From contig CAJOKY010000102.1 of NCBI GenBank assembly GCA_905235425.1, positions 1 to 8,382 on the forward strand: a DNA stretch of 8,382 nt. The letters are read 5' to 3'. A model generated the notes under the pieces. The model worked only from the letters and a program-made list of their open reading frames with translations, ran no database searches and was not told the origin of the DNA. This DNA comes from an uncultured Selenomonadaceae bacterium (GTDB taxonomy: Bacteria > Bacillota > Negativicutes > Selenomonadales > Selenomonadaceae). The position numbers and the translations under genes are program-made. Positions 1-6,677 of the stretch are shown here, in pieces; the stretch's first letter is position 1, and each line of letters starts with the position of its first letter.

Positions 1-9
1 AGCTAACAG

Positions 10-1599
10 CTACCTACAAATTGAATCAATCCAATTAAAGAGTTCGTCAAGGTCGTAATCGCCGCCGTGTCCCTGTCCCCAAGGTGCGAAAAAGTTTACT
101 TCAGCGCCGCCCTCTTGCAACTTCAATGCCAAAATCGCGGGAATGGCAAGCGCCGTATCTCTATCAGCCGCGCCATGACGTATTCTGAAATATTTTGCAG
201 TCTTAACGCCGTTACGTCCGATAAAATTCAGCGGATTCATCAATCTTATTTGTTCGGATTCAGCCATAGGACCGCCGAAATTTTTTTGAACAATATCTGA
301 AAAATGACGCGGCTTATTTGCGGCTGTACCGAACTCGTCATTTTCTGCAGAGCTTAAATCCATTTTGTCAAAGGCGGGCGCGGCTTTCATACGCGTCACA
401 GCGGAAGGGTAGGCGTCTAAATCCACGTCAATGACTTTGCCGTTTTTCATATAAATCCACGTTGTTTTGGAAAGGTCTTGCCCATGAATAAGCGCCATTT
501 GCGCGGAGCTGATATACACAGATTTAATGTAGTCTTTGAAAGTACCGTTGCCGTTTTGGTCAAGCGTTAAAGGTTTGTTTTCATAATCGACTAAACGTAA
601 ACTGTTGACGTAATCGGGGAAGGCGTCACGCAACGTCTTTGAAATTTTAATTTCGTCCGCCGTCATATCAACCGGTTCACTTGACGCAATGGGATTATTG
701 GCACTGTTAGAATCAACCTGCGCGGGTTTACCGTTGTCCTTGCCTTTGTAAACGCCGCGAGCCTTCCAATCTTCAATCTGCCACATTGCGGGGTAGTATG
801 TATTGACGCCGGAAAAAATCCATTCGTAGGCTTTATCGGCATTTTCAAGATTGGTTATCGGACAGTAGACGCTTGACGCAAAAATATCATCGCGTTCATC
901 AGCCGCACCAATTTCTTTTAAGTAGCCGTCGAACTCCTCCGCATTTCCCATAGTTCCCAATGCCGCAGAAAGTGCGCCGCCTGCAGATGTACCGTTTGAA
1001 ATAATTTTTTCGGTATCGCCTGCAGGTAAACGATTTTTATTGTAGCGCAGGTAGCGAACAGCCGCCTTGTAGTCAACTATAAACGCGGGAGCTTTTCCGA
1101 CGTAAGCGCCGTTAGTTACGGTCGTCCTGCCGCGAATTGCAGGAGCTACAACAACCATGCCGCGTGACAGCGCTACAAGTGAGGCGTTGGGCTTGCCGGT
1201 AAATTTATCTTTTTCAACGGGCTCAAGAATTGGACCCGGCATATATCCGCCGACGCCGTTTGGCATAAAAATAGGCGCGGTACTTGCAATGTAACCGTTC
1301 ACCGTGCCGCCGCGCAGATATTCAGCCGGTACGTAAATGCTAAGGGATTGTGACTCGACATTGGCGGGATTTTTTACATATACAATATTTTCATAGGCGA
1401 CGAATTTAACCGCAATGCCGTTTATAGCCATAGTCTTTTCAACGCCTTTGCTTGCGTCAAAATTTATGTCATATGCATTACGTACGGCGGCGCTTGCAAC
1501 AGGAATAAAGTCATCGCTTGAAATATTCGGTACTCCGGCAGTCAGCATGCCGACACCTAACATTGCTGTCAGCATACGCGCTAAAAATTTTTTCTTCAA
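10..1599 (-). CDS. Secreted subtype-B tannase-like alpha/beta hydrolase (esterase)
   Basis: Predicted exported serine esterase, 529 residues, complete. Residues 1-37 are a Sec signal peptide (MKKK n-region, hydrophobic core, cleavage near VASA|A). The nucleophile elbow G-T-S-A-G puts the serine at S205; the acid is D479 in a D-x-D pair (D479/D481); the histidine is H511 in GQGHGG. As recalled for the Lactiplantibacillus plantarum tannase, the triad is S163/D419/H451 with D421 contacting the galloyl group. The 32-residue Asp-His spacing and the D-x-D pair match here, which is the main reason for naming subtype B tannase rather than a generic lipase. Feruloyl-esterase or other plant-polyphenol ester specificity is equally possible. 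The start is TTG at 1599-1597: AAGGAG lies 9 nt upstream, and the next Met (residue 9) would remove the basic n-region. The gene is monocistronic in view and divergent from rpoB. Fold and export are well supported; substrate is inferred. Confidence 0.85.
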   Translation of the reverse strand: MKKKFLARMLTAMLGVGMLTAGVPNISSDDFIPVASAAVRNAYDINFDASKGVEKTMAINGIAVKFVAYENIVYVKNPANVESQSLSIYVPAEYLRGGTVNGYIASTAPIFMPNGVGGYMPGPILEPVEKDKFTGKPNASLVALSRGMVVVAPAIRGRTTVTNGAYVGKAPAFIVDYKAAVRYLRYNKNRLPAGDTEKIISNGTSAGGALSAALGTMGNAEEFDGYLKEIGAADERDDIFASSVYCPITNLENADKAYEWIFSGVNTYYPAMWQIEDWKARGVYKGKDNGKPAQVDSNSANNPIASSEPVDMTADEIKISKTLRDAFPDYVNSLRLVDYENKPLTLDQNGNGTFKDYIKSVYISSAQMALIHGQDLSKTTWIYMKNGKVIDVDLDAYPSAVTRMKAAPAFDKMDLSSAENDEFGTAANKPRHFSDIVQKNFGGPMAESEQIRLMNPLNFIGRNGVKTAKYFRIRHGAADRDTALAIPAILALKLQEGGAEVNFFAPWGQGHGGDYDLDELFNWIDSICR

Positions 1600-1608
1600 A
1601 AGAAATCA

Positions 1609-1614
1609 CTCCTT
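1609..1614 (-). promoter_or_regulatory. Ribosome binding site of the hydrolase gene
   Basis: AAGGAG on the minus strand with a 9-nt spacer to the TTG codon at 1599. It decides the start, because no ATG lies at a suitable distance. Confidence 0.75.
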
Positions 1615-1617
1615 GTT

Positions 1618-1694
1618 TAGAGAGTAGAAAATAGAATGTAGAGGGTAGATTCTATACTATCTACTATCTACCCCCTACCCTCTACCCCCTACTC
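1618..1694. repeat. Heptamer-phased inverted repeat, copy 1 (11 units of 7 bp)
   Basis: The stretch divides exactly into eleven 7-bp units. The left units are TAGANNN (five in a row), the middle units are TATACTA and TCTACTA, and the right units are YCTACYC. The two halves are roughly complementary. GTAGAGGGTAG (1638-1648) pairs perfectly with CTACCCTCTAC (1675-1685), an 11-bp stem with a 26-nt loop, and shorter stems nest inside (GTAGAT 1645-1650 with ATCTAC 1659-1664). It shares the 14-mer TAGAGAGTAGAAAA and the 11-mer TAGAGGGTAGA with the copy at 6594-6677. It occupies the 5' untranslated leader of the hydrolase gene, directly after its predicted transcription start. Confidence 0.75.
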
Positions 1695-1700
1695 ATTAAT

Positions 1701-1729
1701 ATTTTAACAATAGATTTTTTTGCAGTCAA
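1701..1729 (-). promoter_or_regulatory. Sigma-A promoter of the hydrolase gene
   Basis: On the minus strand, -35 TTGACT (1729-1724), a 17-bp spacer and -10 TAAAAT (1706-1701). Expected start is near 1694, giving a leader of about 95 nt made almost entirely of the heptamer repeat. It is divergent from the rpoB promoter, with 35 bp between the two -35 boxes. Confidence 0.65.
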
Positions 1730-1764
1730 TTAAGCCGCGTTACGTGCAGGCAAAAATCTTTTTC

Positions 1765-1793
1765 TTGACAGCATTAAATCTTATGGTTATAAT
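1765..1793 (+). promoter_or_regulatory. Consensus sigma-A promoter upstream of rpoB
   Basis: -35 TTGACA (1765-1770), a 17-bp spacer and -10 TATAAT (1788-1793): a perfect match to the housekeeping consensus at the optimal spacing. Predicted start is near 1800, so the rpoB mRNA would have a leader of about 200 nt. A strong private promoter fits an rpoB gene that is not read through from ribosomal protein genes. Confidence 0.85.
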
Positions 1794-1811
1794 TTCCGTT
1801 ACGGTTTTTGT

Positions 1812-1840
1812 CACTGTGGCGGTTTTTTGCCGCAAAAGTG
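1812..1840 (+). other. 5' leader hairpin with 3x3 internal loop
   Basis: CACT (1812-1815) pairs with AGTG (1837-1840), and GCGG (1819-1822) pairs with CCGC (1830-1833) around a TTTTTTG loop. GTG and AAA face each other as a symmetric internal loop. It begins about 12 nt after the predicted transcription start and ends on the first base of the GGAGG ribosome site at 1840-1844, so folding could hide that site. The structure is inferred by eye only. Confidence 0.35.
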
Positions 1841-1851
1841 GAGGAATTTTT

Positions 1852-1920
1852 TTGAATATAGAAAACAATTACAGATATCGGCGCGTTAAGCTTAAAAGCA
1901 GAGGCGGGCTTTTTTTATAA
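1852..1920 (+). CDS. Possible 22-residue leader peptide of rpoB
   Basis: TTG at 1852-1854 opens a 22-codon frame ending in TAA at 1918-1920. GGAGG at 1840-1844 lies 7 nt upstream, an ideal distance. The peptide is rich in basic residues (R-Y-R-R-V-K-L-K-S-R in its middle), and its last codons lie inside the hairpin plus T-run at 1894-1916. It lies between the rpoB promoter and rpoB, which is the classic arrangement for attenuation or translation-coupled control. The same frame is open back to 1720, but that longer form would start upstream of the promoter and is unlikely. No homologue is recognised. It could also be an accidental frame; conservation would decide. Confidence 0.35.
   Translation: MNIENNYRYRRVKLKSRGGLFL
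1894..1916 (+). terminator. Candidate intrinsic terminator/attenuator in the rpoB leader
   Basis: AAAAGC (1894-1899) and GCTTTT (1908-1913) form a 6-bp stem around an 8-nt loop, running into a T tract (1910-1916). The stem has only two G-C pairs, so termination would be partial, as expected for an attenuator. It overlaps the end of the possible leader peptide and lies 84 nt before the rpoB start. Confidence 0.4.
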
Positions 1921-1983
1921 TTTGACATTTAGATTGAGAAAGTAAAAAATTTTCTACGCACTACGGATTTAAATATCTAAAAT

Positions 1984-1989
1984 GAGGAG
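1984..1989 (+). promoter_or_regulatory. Ribosome binding site of rpoB
   Basis: GAGGAG lies 11 nt before the ATG at 2001. The upstream in-frame GTG at 1989 overlaps this site and cannot use it, so ATG 2001 is chosen. Confidence 0.7.
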
Positions 1990-2000
1990 TGACTGCGTTA

Positions 2001-5000
2001 ATGTTTAGTCCTGTTCGAGTTGGCAAGCGGACACGCTACAGTTACGCCAGAATCAAAGAAGTTATGGAGATGCCTCACCTTCTTGACATTCAGCGTAAAT
2101 CTTATGAATGGTTCCTGCGCGAAGGCTTGGAAGAAATTTTAAGAGACATCTCGCCGATAAGTGATTTTAACGGCAACTTAAAGCTTTTCTTCGGCAAATT
2201 CAAATTGGGTGAACCTAAGTATACGCTTGACGAATGCAAAGAACGTGACGGCACGTATTCAGCGCCTATTCGCGTAAACGTCCAACTCGTCAATAACGAA
2301 ATGGGCGGCGAAGTCAAGGAGCAGGAAGTTTTTATGGGCGATTTTCCATTAATGACGCAGACAGGTACTTTTGTCATAAACGGTGCCGAGCGCGTCATAG
2401 TAAGTCAGCTTGTAAGAAGTCCCGGCGCGTATTACGGCGAAACTATTGACCAAACCGGTAAAAAAATTTTTACGGCAACGGTTATACCAAATCGCGGCGC
2501 GTGGATTGAACTTGAAACAGATTCGTCCAACAGCATAAGCGTGAGAATTGACCGTACGCGCAAAATGCCTGTTACATACTTCCTGCGTGCAATAGGTTTT
2601 GAAACTGACGAAGAAATTTTGGATTTATTCGGCGACAGCCCCATTATTCGTGATGAACTTGAAAGAGACAGTGAAATTGATACACGTGCAAAGGCACTCG
2701 GCGAAATTTATAAGCGCCTTCGTCCCGGCGAACCTATTGCTACGGTAGAAAATTCACAGCAACTTTTAAATTCGCTTTTCTTCGATCCCAAACGCTATGA
2801 CCTTGCCGCAGTCGGACGCTACAAAATTACAAAAAAGCTCGGTTTAAAAAGCCGTCTTCTCGGCAAGACTTTGGCAGAGGATATCATAGACTTTGAAACC
2901 GGCGAAGTCTTAATTCAAGCTATTGAAGAGCATGTAGACGAAGAAACCGGCGAAACAGTTATCAAGTACAAAGTCATTGATGAAGAGGATATCAAAAAGC
3001 TTGAAGATGCGATAAATGACAGTAGCGAAGAAGCGATTTTCGGTCTTACGCAGGATAAAGTTCACAGAGGCTATTTCACCCCGATCCCCATAAGAATCAA
3101 GACTGAAAACGGCGATATGACAATGCTTTGTGCGCCGGAACTTTCGATAAAGGATAATCGTACTATTTGCGTTGCCGATATTGTAAGCGCGATAGGCTAC
3201 ATGATTGACTTGATGAACGGCGTTGGTACGGTTGATGACATTGACCATTTGGGAAATCGCCGCGTGCGCAGTGTAGGTGAACTTCTTCAAAATCAATTTC
3301 GCATTGGTCTTTCACGCATGGAACGTGTTGTCCGCGAAAGAATGACGATTCAAGATTCGGAAATTATCACGCCGCAAATTTTGATTAATATTCGTCCCGT
3401 TGTTGCCGCGATAAAAGAATTTTTCGGCTCTTCGCAACTGTCGCAGTTTATGGATCAGCATAATCCGCTTTCTGAATTGACGCATAAACGCCGCCTGTCT
3501 GCACTTGGTCCCGGCGGCTTGAGTCGTGAACGCGCAGGTTTTGAAGTTCGTGACGTGCATAATTCTCACTACGGCAGAATGTGTCCCATTGAAACGCCTG
3601 AAGGTCCCAATATCGGTCTTATCGGTTCACTTTCAAACTATGCCCGCGTCAATCGCTACGGCTTTATGGAGACGCCGTACAGAAGGGTTGACAAAGAAAA
3701 TCAGCGTGTCACCGGCGAAGTAAGATACCTTACGGCGGACGAAGAAGAAAAGCTGATTATCGCGCAGGCTAATGAACCGCTTGACGAAAATGACTGGTTT
3801 GTTAATGAAAGAGTCACGGCGCGTGTTAATGAAGAAACTACAATGGTTAGACGTGAAAGAGTTGACTACATGGACGTTTCACCTAAGCAGGTAGTTTCTA
3901 TTGCAACGGCTATGATACCGTTTCTTGAAAATGACGACGCCAACCGCGCATTGATGGGCGCTAACATGCAACGTCAAGCCGTGCCGCTTTTAAAGACGCA
4001 AGCGCCGCTGGTAGGTACCGGCATGGAATATAAAGCCGCCTGCGACTCCGGCGTAATGATACTTGCTGAAAATGCCGGTATTGTAACTTACGTTGATTCA
4101 AGCTCCATTCAAATTAAAATTTCTCCTATGGACAGGTACATATTGCCGCCGCATTACACGCCGCTTACTCAAAAAGGCGCTCGCGTAAAAGCCGGCGATG
4201 TACTCGCGCAGGTTGACGATAGACAGATTATTTCAAAACGTGACGGTACTGTTTTCAGCTTTGCATATAATATGATTCAAGTTGCCGTTGATGATGACGA
4301 ATACCAAATTCCTCAAGGCGCAAATATTCGCGTCAAGGAAGGTGCCGTATTAAAAGATTCACAGCCGCTTGCAGATAATTTCGGTACAATCATCCGCGCA
4401 AAAGGCGGCGGTCTTGTCAAAAAAATTACCGACGAAAAAATTGTTGTCGAACCTGCGCAGATGTTTGATGAATATTTAGTGCCGACAGATTTTAAATTTA
4501 ATGTATCGAAAAATGACCGTGTCAAAAAAGACAGAATACTTGCCGAAGGTACGGGAGAAGTCATTTATAATCAGCGTGCCGGTAAAGTTGTAGGTATTGG
4601 TTCAGATACCTCAACGATAAGAATTGACGTTTTCCCGCGTGATGAATACAAACTTCAAAAATTTGTGCGCTCCAATCAAGGAACTTGTATTAATCAAATT
4701 CCGCTTGTAGAAAAAGGTGAACGCGTAGAAGTCAATCAACCTATTGCCGACGGTCCCGCCACCAATAACGGCGAATTGGCGCTCGGCTACAACATTCTTG
4801 TTGCCTATATGCCTTGGGAAGGTTACAACTACGAAGATGCGATCTTGCTTAGTGAAAATTTAATCAAGCGCGATATCTACACGTCAATTCACATTGATGA
4901 ACACCAATGCGACGCGCGCGATACTAAGTTGGGACCTGAAGAAGTTACACGCGATATTCCCAATGTTTCTGAAGATGCATTGACAAACCTTGACGAAGAC

Positions 5001-6590
5001 GGCGTTATTGCCATAGGTGCGGACGTAAGACCTGGCGATATTTTAGTAGGTAAAGTTACGCCGAAAGGTGAAACTGAATTGACGGCGGAAGAACGTTTAC
5101 TGCGTGCAATTTTCGGCGAAAAGGCGCGTGAAGTTCGGGATACTTCTCTTCGCGTGCCGCATGGTGAATCAGGCAAAGTTGTGGACGTTAAAACTTTTAC
5201 ACGCGATAAAAACGATGAAATGGCACCCGGCGTAAATAAGCAAGTTCGCGTTTACATTGCGCAGAAGAGAAAAATTTCAGTAGGCGACAAAATGTCGGGG
5301 CGTCATGGAAATAAAGGCGTCGTGTCAAGAATTATGCGTGAAGAAGATATGCCCTTCCTGCCGGACGGTACGCCTGTTGATATCGTGTTAAATCCTCTCG
5401 GCGTGCCTTCGCGTATGAATATCGGTCAAGTTTTGGAAACGCACTTGGGCATGGCAGTTCGTGAACTCGGCTTAAAAATTGCTGAAAATCCTCAAAACGC
5501 GGCGGAAAGACTTAAGCTTTTCGGCTACGACGTTGACAAGTACGGCATACCTAAAGCAGAGGCGGCGGGACTTCATATTGCCACGCCGGTTTTCGACGGT
5601 GCGCGTGAAGAAGATGTTATTAACACGATGAGACTTGCCGGCATTAATGAAAACGGTAAAACTATTTTGTATGACGGACGTACCGGCGAGCCTTTTGAAA
5701 ATGAAGTCACGGTCGGCTGCGTTTATATGCTGAAACTTCACCACCTTGTTGATGACAAAATTCATGCGCGTTCAACCGGTCCTTACAGCTTGGTCACCCA
5801 GCAACCTCTCGGCGGCAAGGCGCAATTCGGCGGTCAACGTTTCGGTGAAATGGAAGTTTGGGCGCTTGAGGCTTACGGCGCGTCTTATACTTTGCAAGAA
5901 ATTTTAACTGTTAAATCGGACGACGTTGTAGGACGTGTTAAAGCTTATGAAGCTATTGTTAAAGGCAACAATATCCCTGAACCAGGCGTTCCCGAATCAT
6001 TTAAAGTTTTGATTAAAGAATTGCAATCAATCGGTCTTGACATAAAAGTTTTAAGCGGCGATTCAAAAGAAATTATCATTCGCGATGATGATGATGACGA
6101 TGATCACAGCATTCGCGAAAAGGCTAAGGAAAATGACGTTGATGTCGGCAATTACGGCAAGCATGATGTACCGGTACCGCCAAAAGAAGATGCAGATAAA
6201 CTTGATGCAGATGAAATTGTTGCTGAAAATCTTTCGCCTTTAACCAGCTTGGTGCCTGATGTTAAATTTACTTCTGTTAAAGACAATACGCCTACTGACG
6301 AAGATATTTTGAAGTTAGAAAAAGAATTTACAAAAGGCGTCGGCTATTCAGATGATGACGTGCAGGATGACGGCTATTCACCTTTAGACGACGCAGACTT
6401 TTTCAACCTTGATAAAGATGAGCCGTCCGATGACGATCTGCGCGAAGTTGACGAAGAAGAGCAAGAATATCTTAGAAATCGCAGGGGCAGAAGGCGCGAT
6501 GATGACTTCGACGATTACGACGGCTATTCGCGTGACGACAGAGACTCTTTTGGCGATTATGACGACGATCGCGACGATTATGATAATTAG
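2001..6590 (+). CDS. rpoB: DNA-directed RNA polymerase subunit beta, with long insertion and acidic tail
   Basis: Catalytic beta subunit of RNA polymerase, 1529 residues from ATG 2001 (MFSPVRVGKRTRYSY, the usual Firmicutes start). Landmarks: the rifampicin pocket (G-S-S-Q-L-S-Q-F-M-D-Q, then HKRRLSALGPGG), with D485, H495 and S500 matching E. coli D516, H526 and S531, so rifampicin-sensitive by sequence; PWEGYNYEDA with E945/D946; GDKMSGRHGNKG with K1097 and K1105; and the C-terminal clamp region (about 1247-1295, QQPLGGKAQFGGQ). The core ends near 1360. B. subtilis beta is about 1193 residues. The excess here is an insertion at about 724-870 and an Asp-rich tail at 1362-1529. The gene has its own promoter. 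It is followed by a repeat and a convergent merR, not by rpoC, and rplL is not upstream, which is unusual. All active-site motifs are intact, so a functional gene rather than a decayed duplicate is expected. Confidence 0.98.
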   Translation: MFSPVRVGKRTRYSYARIKEVMEMPHLLDIQRKSYEWFLREGLEEILRDISPISDFNGNLKLFFGKFKLGEPKYTLDECKERDGTYSAPIRVNVQLVNNEMGGEVKEQEVFMGDFPLMTQTGTFVINGAERVIVSQLVRSPGAYYGETIDQTGKKIFTATVIPNRGAWIELETDSSNSISVRIDRTRKMPVTYFLRAIGFETDEEILDLFGDSPIIRDELERDSEIDTRAKALGEIYKRLRPGEPIATVENSQQLLNSLFFDPKRYDLAAVGRYKITKKLGLKSRLLGKTLAEDIIDFETGEVLIQAIEEHVDEETGETVIKYKVIDEEDIKKLEDAINDSSEEAIFGLTQDKVHRGYFTPIPIRIKTENGDMTMLCAPELSIKDNRTICVADIVSAIGYMIDLMNGVGTVDDIDHLGNRRVRSVGELLQNQFRIGLSRMERVVRERMTIQDSEIITPQILINIRPVVAAIKEFFGSSQLSQFMDQHNPLSELTHKRRLSALGPGGLSRERAGFEVRDVHNSHYGRMCPIETPEGPNIGLIGSLSNYARVNRYGFMETPYRRVDKENQRVTGEVRYLTADEEEKLIIAQANEPLDENDWFVNERVTARVNEETTMVRRERVDYMDVSPKQVVSIATAMIPFLENDDANRALMGANMQRQAVPLLKTQAPLVGTGMEYKAACDSGVMILAENAGIVTYVDSSSIQIKISPMDRYILPPHYTPLTQKGARVKAGDVLAQVDDRQIISKRDGTVFSFAYNMIQVAVDDDEYQIPQGANIRVKEGAVLKDSQPLADNFGTIIRAKGGGLVKKITDEKIVVEPAQMFDEYLVPTDFKFNVSKNDRVKKDRILAEGTGEVIYNQRAGKVVGIGSDTSTIRIDVFPRDEYKLQKFVRSNQGTCINQIPLVEKGERVEVNQPIADGPATNNGELALGYNILVAYMPWEGYNYEDAILLSENLIKRDIYTSIHIDEHQCDARDTKLGPEEVTRDIPNVSEDALTNLDEDGVIAIGADVRPGDILVGKVTPKGETELTAEERLLRAIFGEKAREVRDTSLRVPHGESGKVVDVKTFTRDKNDEMAPGVNKQVRVYIAQKRKISVGDKMSGRHGNKGVVSRIMREEDMPFLPDGTPVDIVLNPLGVPSRMNIGQVLETHLGMAVRELGLKIAENPQNAAERLKLFGYDVDKYGIPKAEAAGLHIATPVFDGAREEDVINTMRLAGINENGKTILYDGRTGEPFENEVTVGCVYMLKLHHLVDDKIHARSTGPYSLVTQQPLGGKAQFGGQRFGEMEVWALEAYGASYTLQEILTVKSDDVVGRVKAYEAIVKGNNIPEPGVPESFKVLIKELQSIGLDIKVLSGDSKEIIIRDDDDDDDHSIREKAKENDVDVGNYGKHDVPVPPKEDADKLDADEIVAENLSPLTSLVPDVKFTSVKDNTPTDEDILKLEKEFTKGVGYSDDDVQDDGYSPLDDADFFNLDKDEPSDDDLREVDEEEQEYLRNRRGRRRDDDFDDYDGYSRDDRDSFGDYDDDRDDYDN
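4170..4652 (+). other. RpoB insertion: three tandem barrel-sandwich-like units
   Basis: Residues about 724-884 lie between the conserved G-I-V-T-Y-V strand and the KFVRSNQGTC motif, where B. subtilis beta has only a short linker. Three units share a pattern of G-x-x-V/I-x-x-x-x-x-L-A, then a Gly-turn strand, then a terminal I-x-V strand: 724-771 (GARVKAGDVLAQ, RDGTVFSF), 772-834 (VKEGAVLKDSQPLA, GGGLVKKI) and 835-884 (NDRVKKDRILAEG, AGKVVGIG). This resembles sandwich-barrel hybrid motif (biotinyl/lipoyl-like) repeats, which are known as lineage-specific insertions in bacterial beta subunits. The domain assignment is inference from pattern. Confidence 0.6.
6084..6587 (+). other. RpoB acidic low-complexity C-terminal extension
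   Basis: Residues 1362-1529 follow the normal beta end (LDIKVLSGDSKEI). The extension opens with seven Asp and carries a mixed middle with LSPLTSLVPDVKF. After a short basic patch (RNRRGRRR) it ends in an Asp/Tyr/Arg-rich run (repeats such as DDYDGYS, DYDDDRDDYD). It is predicted to be disordered and strongly negative. The reading frame is continuous with the core and codon use does not change abruptly, so it is genuinely part of the protein. Confidence 0.8.
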
Positions 6591-6593
6591 ATT

Positions 6594-6677
6594 GTAGGGA
6601 GTAGAGGGTAGAGAGTAGAAAAATCTAATCCCTAATCCCTAATCCCTGTTCCCTGTTCCCTAATCCCTAACACCTAC
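6594..6677. repeat. Heptamer-phased inverted repeat, copy 2 (12 units of 7 bp)
   Basis: It starts 3 nt after the rpoB stop and divides exactly into twelve 7-bp units: four GTAGRRR, a central AATCTAA, six TCCCTAA/TCCCTGT and a final CACCTAC. Purine units on the left face pyrimidine units on the right, and TAGGGA (6595-6600) can pair with any of the TCCCTA boxes. Read on the minus strand, the right half is a telomere-like (TTAGGGA)n tract with six GGG runs separated by 4 nt, a G-quadruplex pattern. It shares a 14-mer with copy 1 at 1618-1694. Its right end overlaps the last codons of merR. It may act as a bidirectional barrier or terminator between convergent genes, although there is no clear T-run. 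Confidence 0.75.

Noticed and set aside
1720..1851. 66-codon frame from 1720 to 1920 with a hydrophobic stretch, as a membrane peptide gene
   Set aside because: Its start lies upstream of, and its body runs across, the perfect promoter at 1765-1793, and it lacks a ribosome site at 1720. Only the last 22 codons, after GGAGG at 1840, are kept as a possible leader peptide.
1922..1950. Second TTGACA as another rpoB promoter
   Set aside because: No acceptable -10 box lies 16-18 bp downstream; the best is AAAAAT.
1989..2000. GTG 1989 as the rpoB start
   Set aside because: It overlaps the GAGGAG site; ATG 2001 has proper spacing and gives the family N-terminus.
3426..3520. rpoB as a rifampicin-resistant duplicate
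   Set aside because: D485, H495 and S500 and their neighbours are the sensitive-type residues.
2910..3569. Minus-strand frames inside rpoB (2910-3296, 3312-3569 and similar)
   Set aside because: They are antisense to strongly conserved rpoB sequence, have no ribosome sites and no recognisable protein features.
6594..6677. CRISPR array or tRNA-like repeat
   Set aside because: Units are contiguous 7-mers with no spacers, and no cloverleaf is present.
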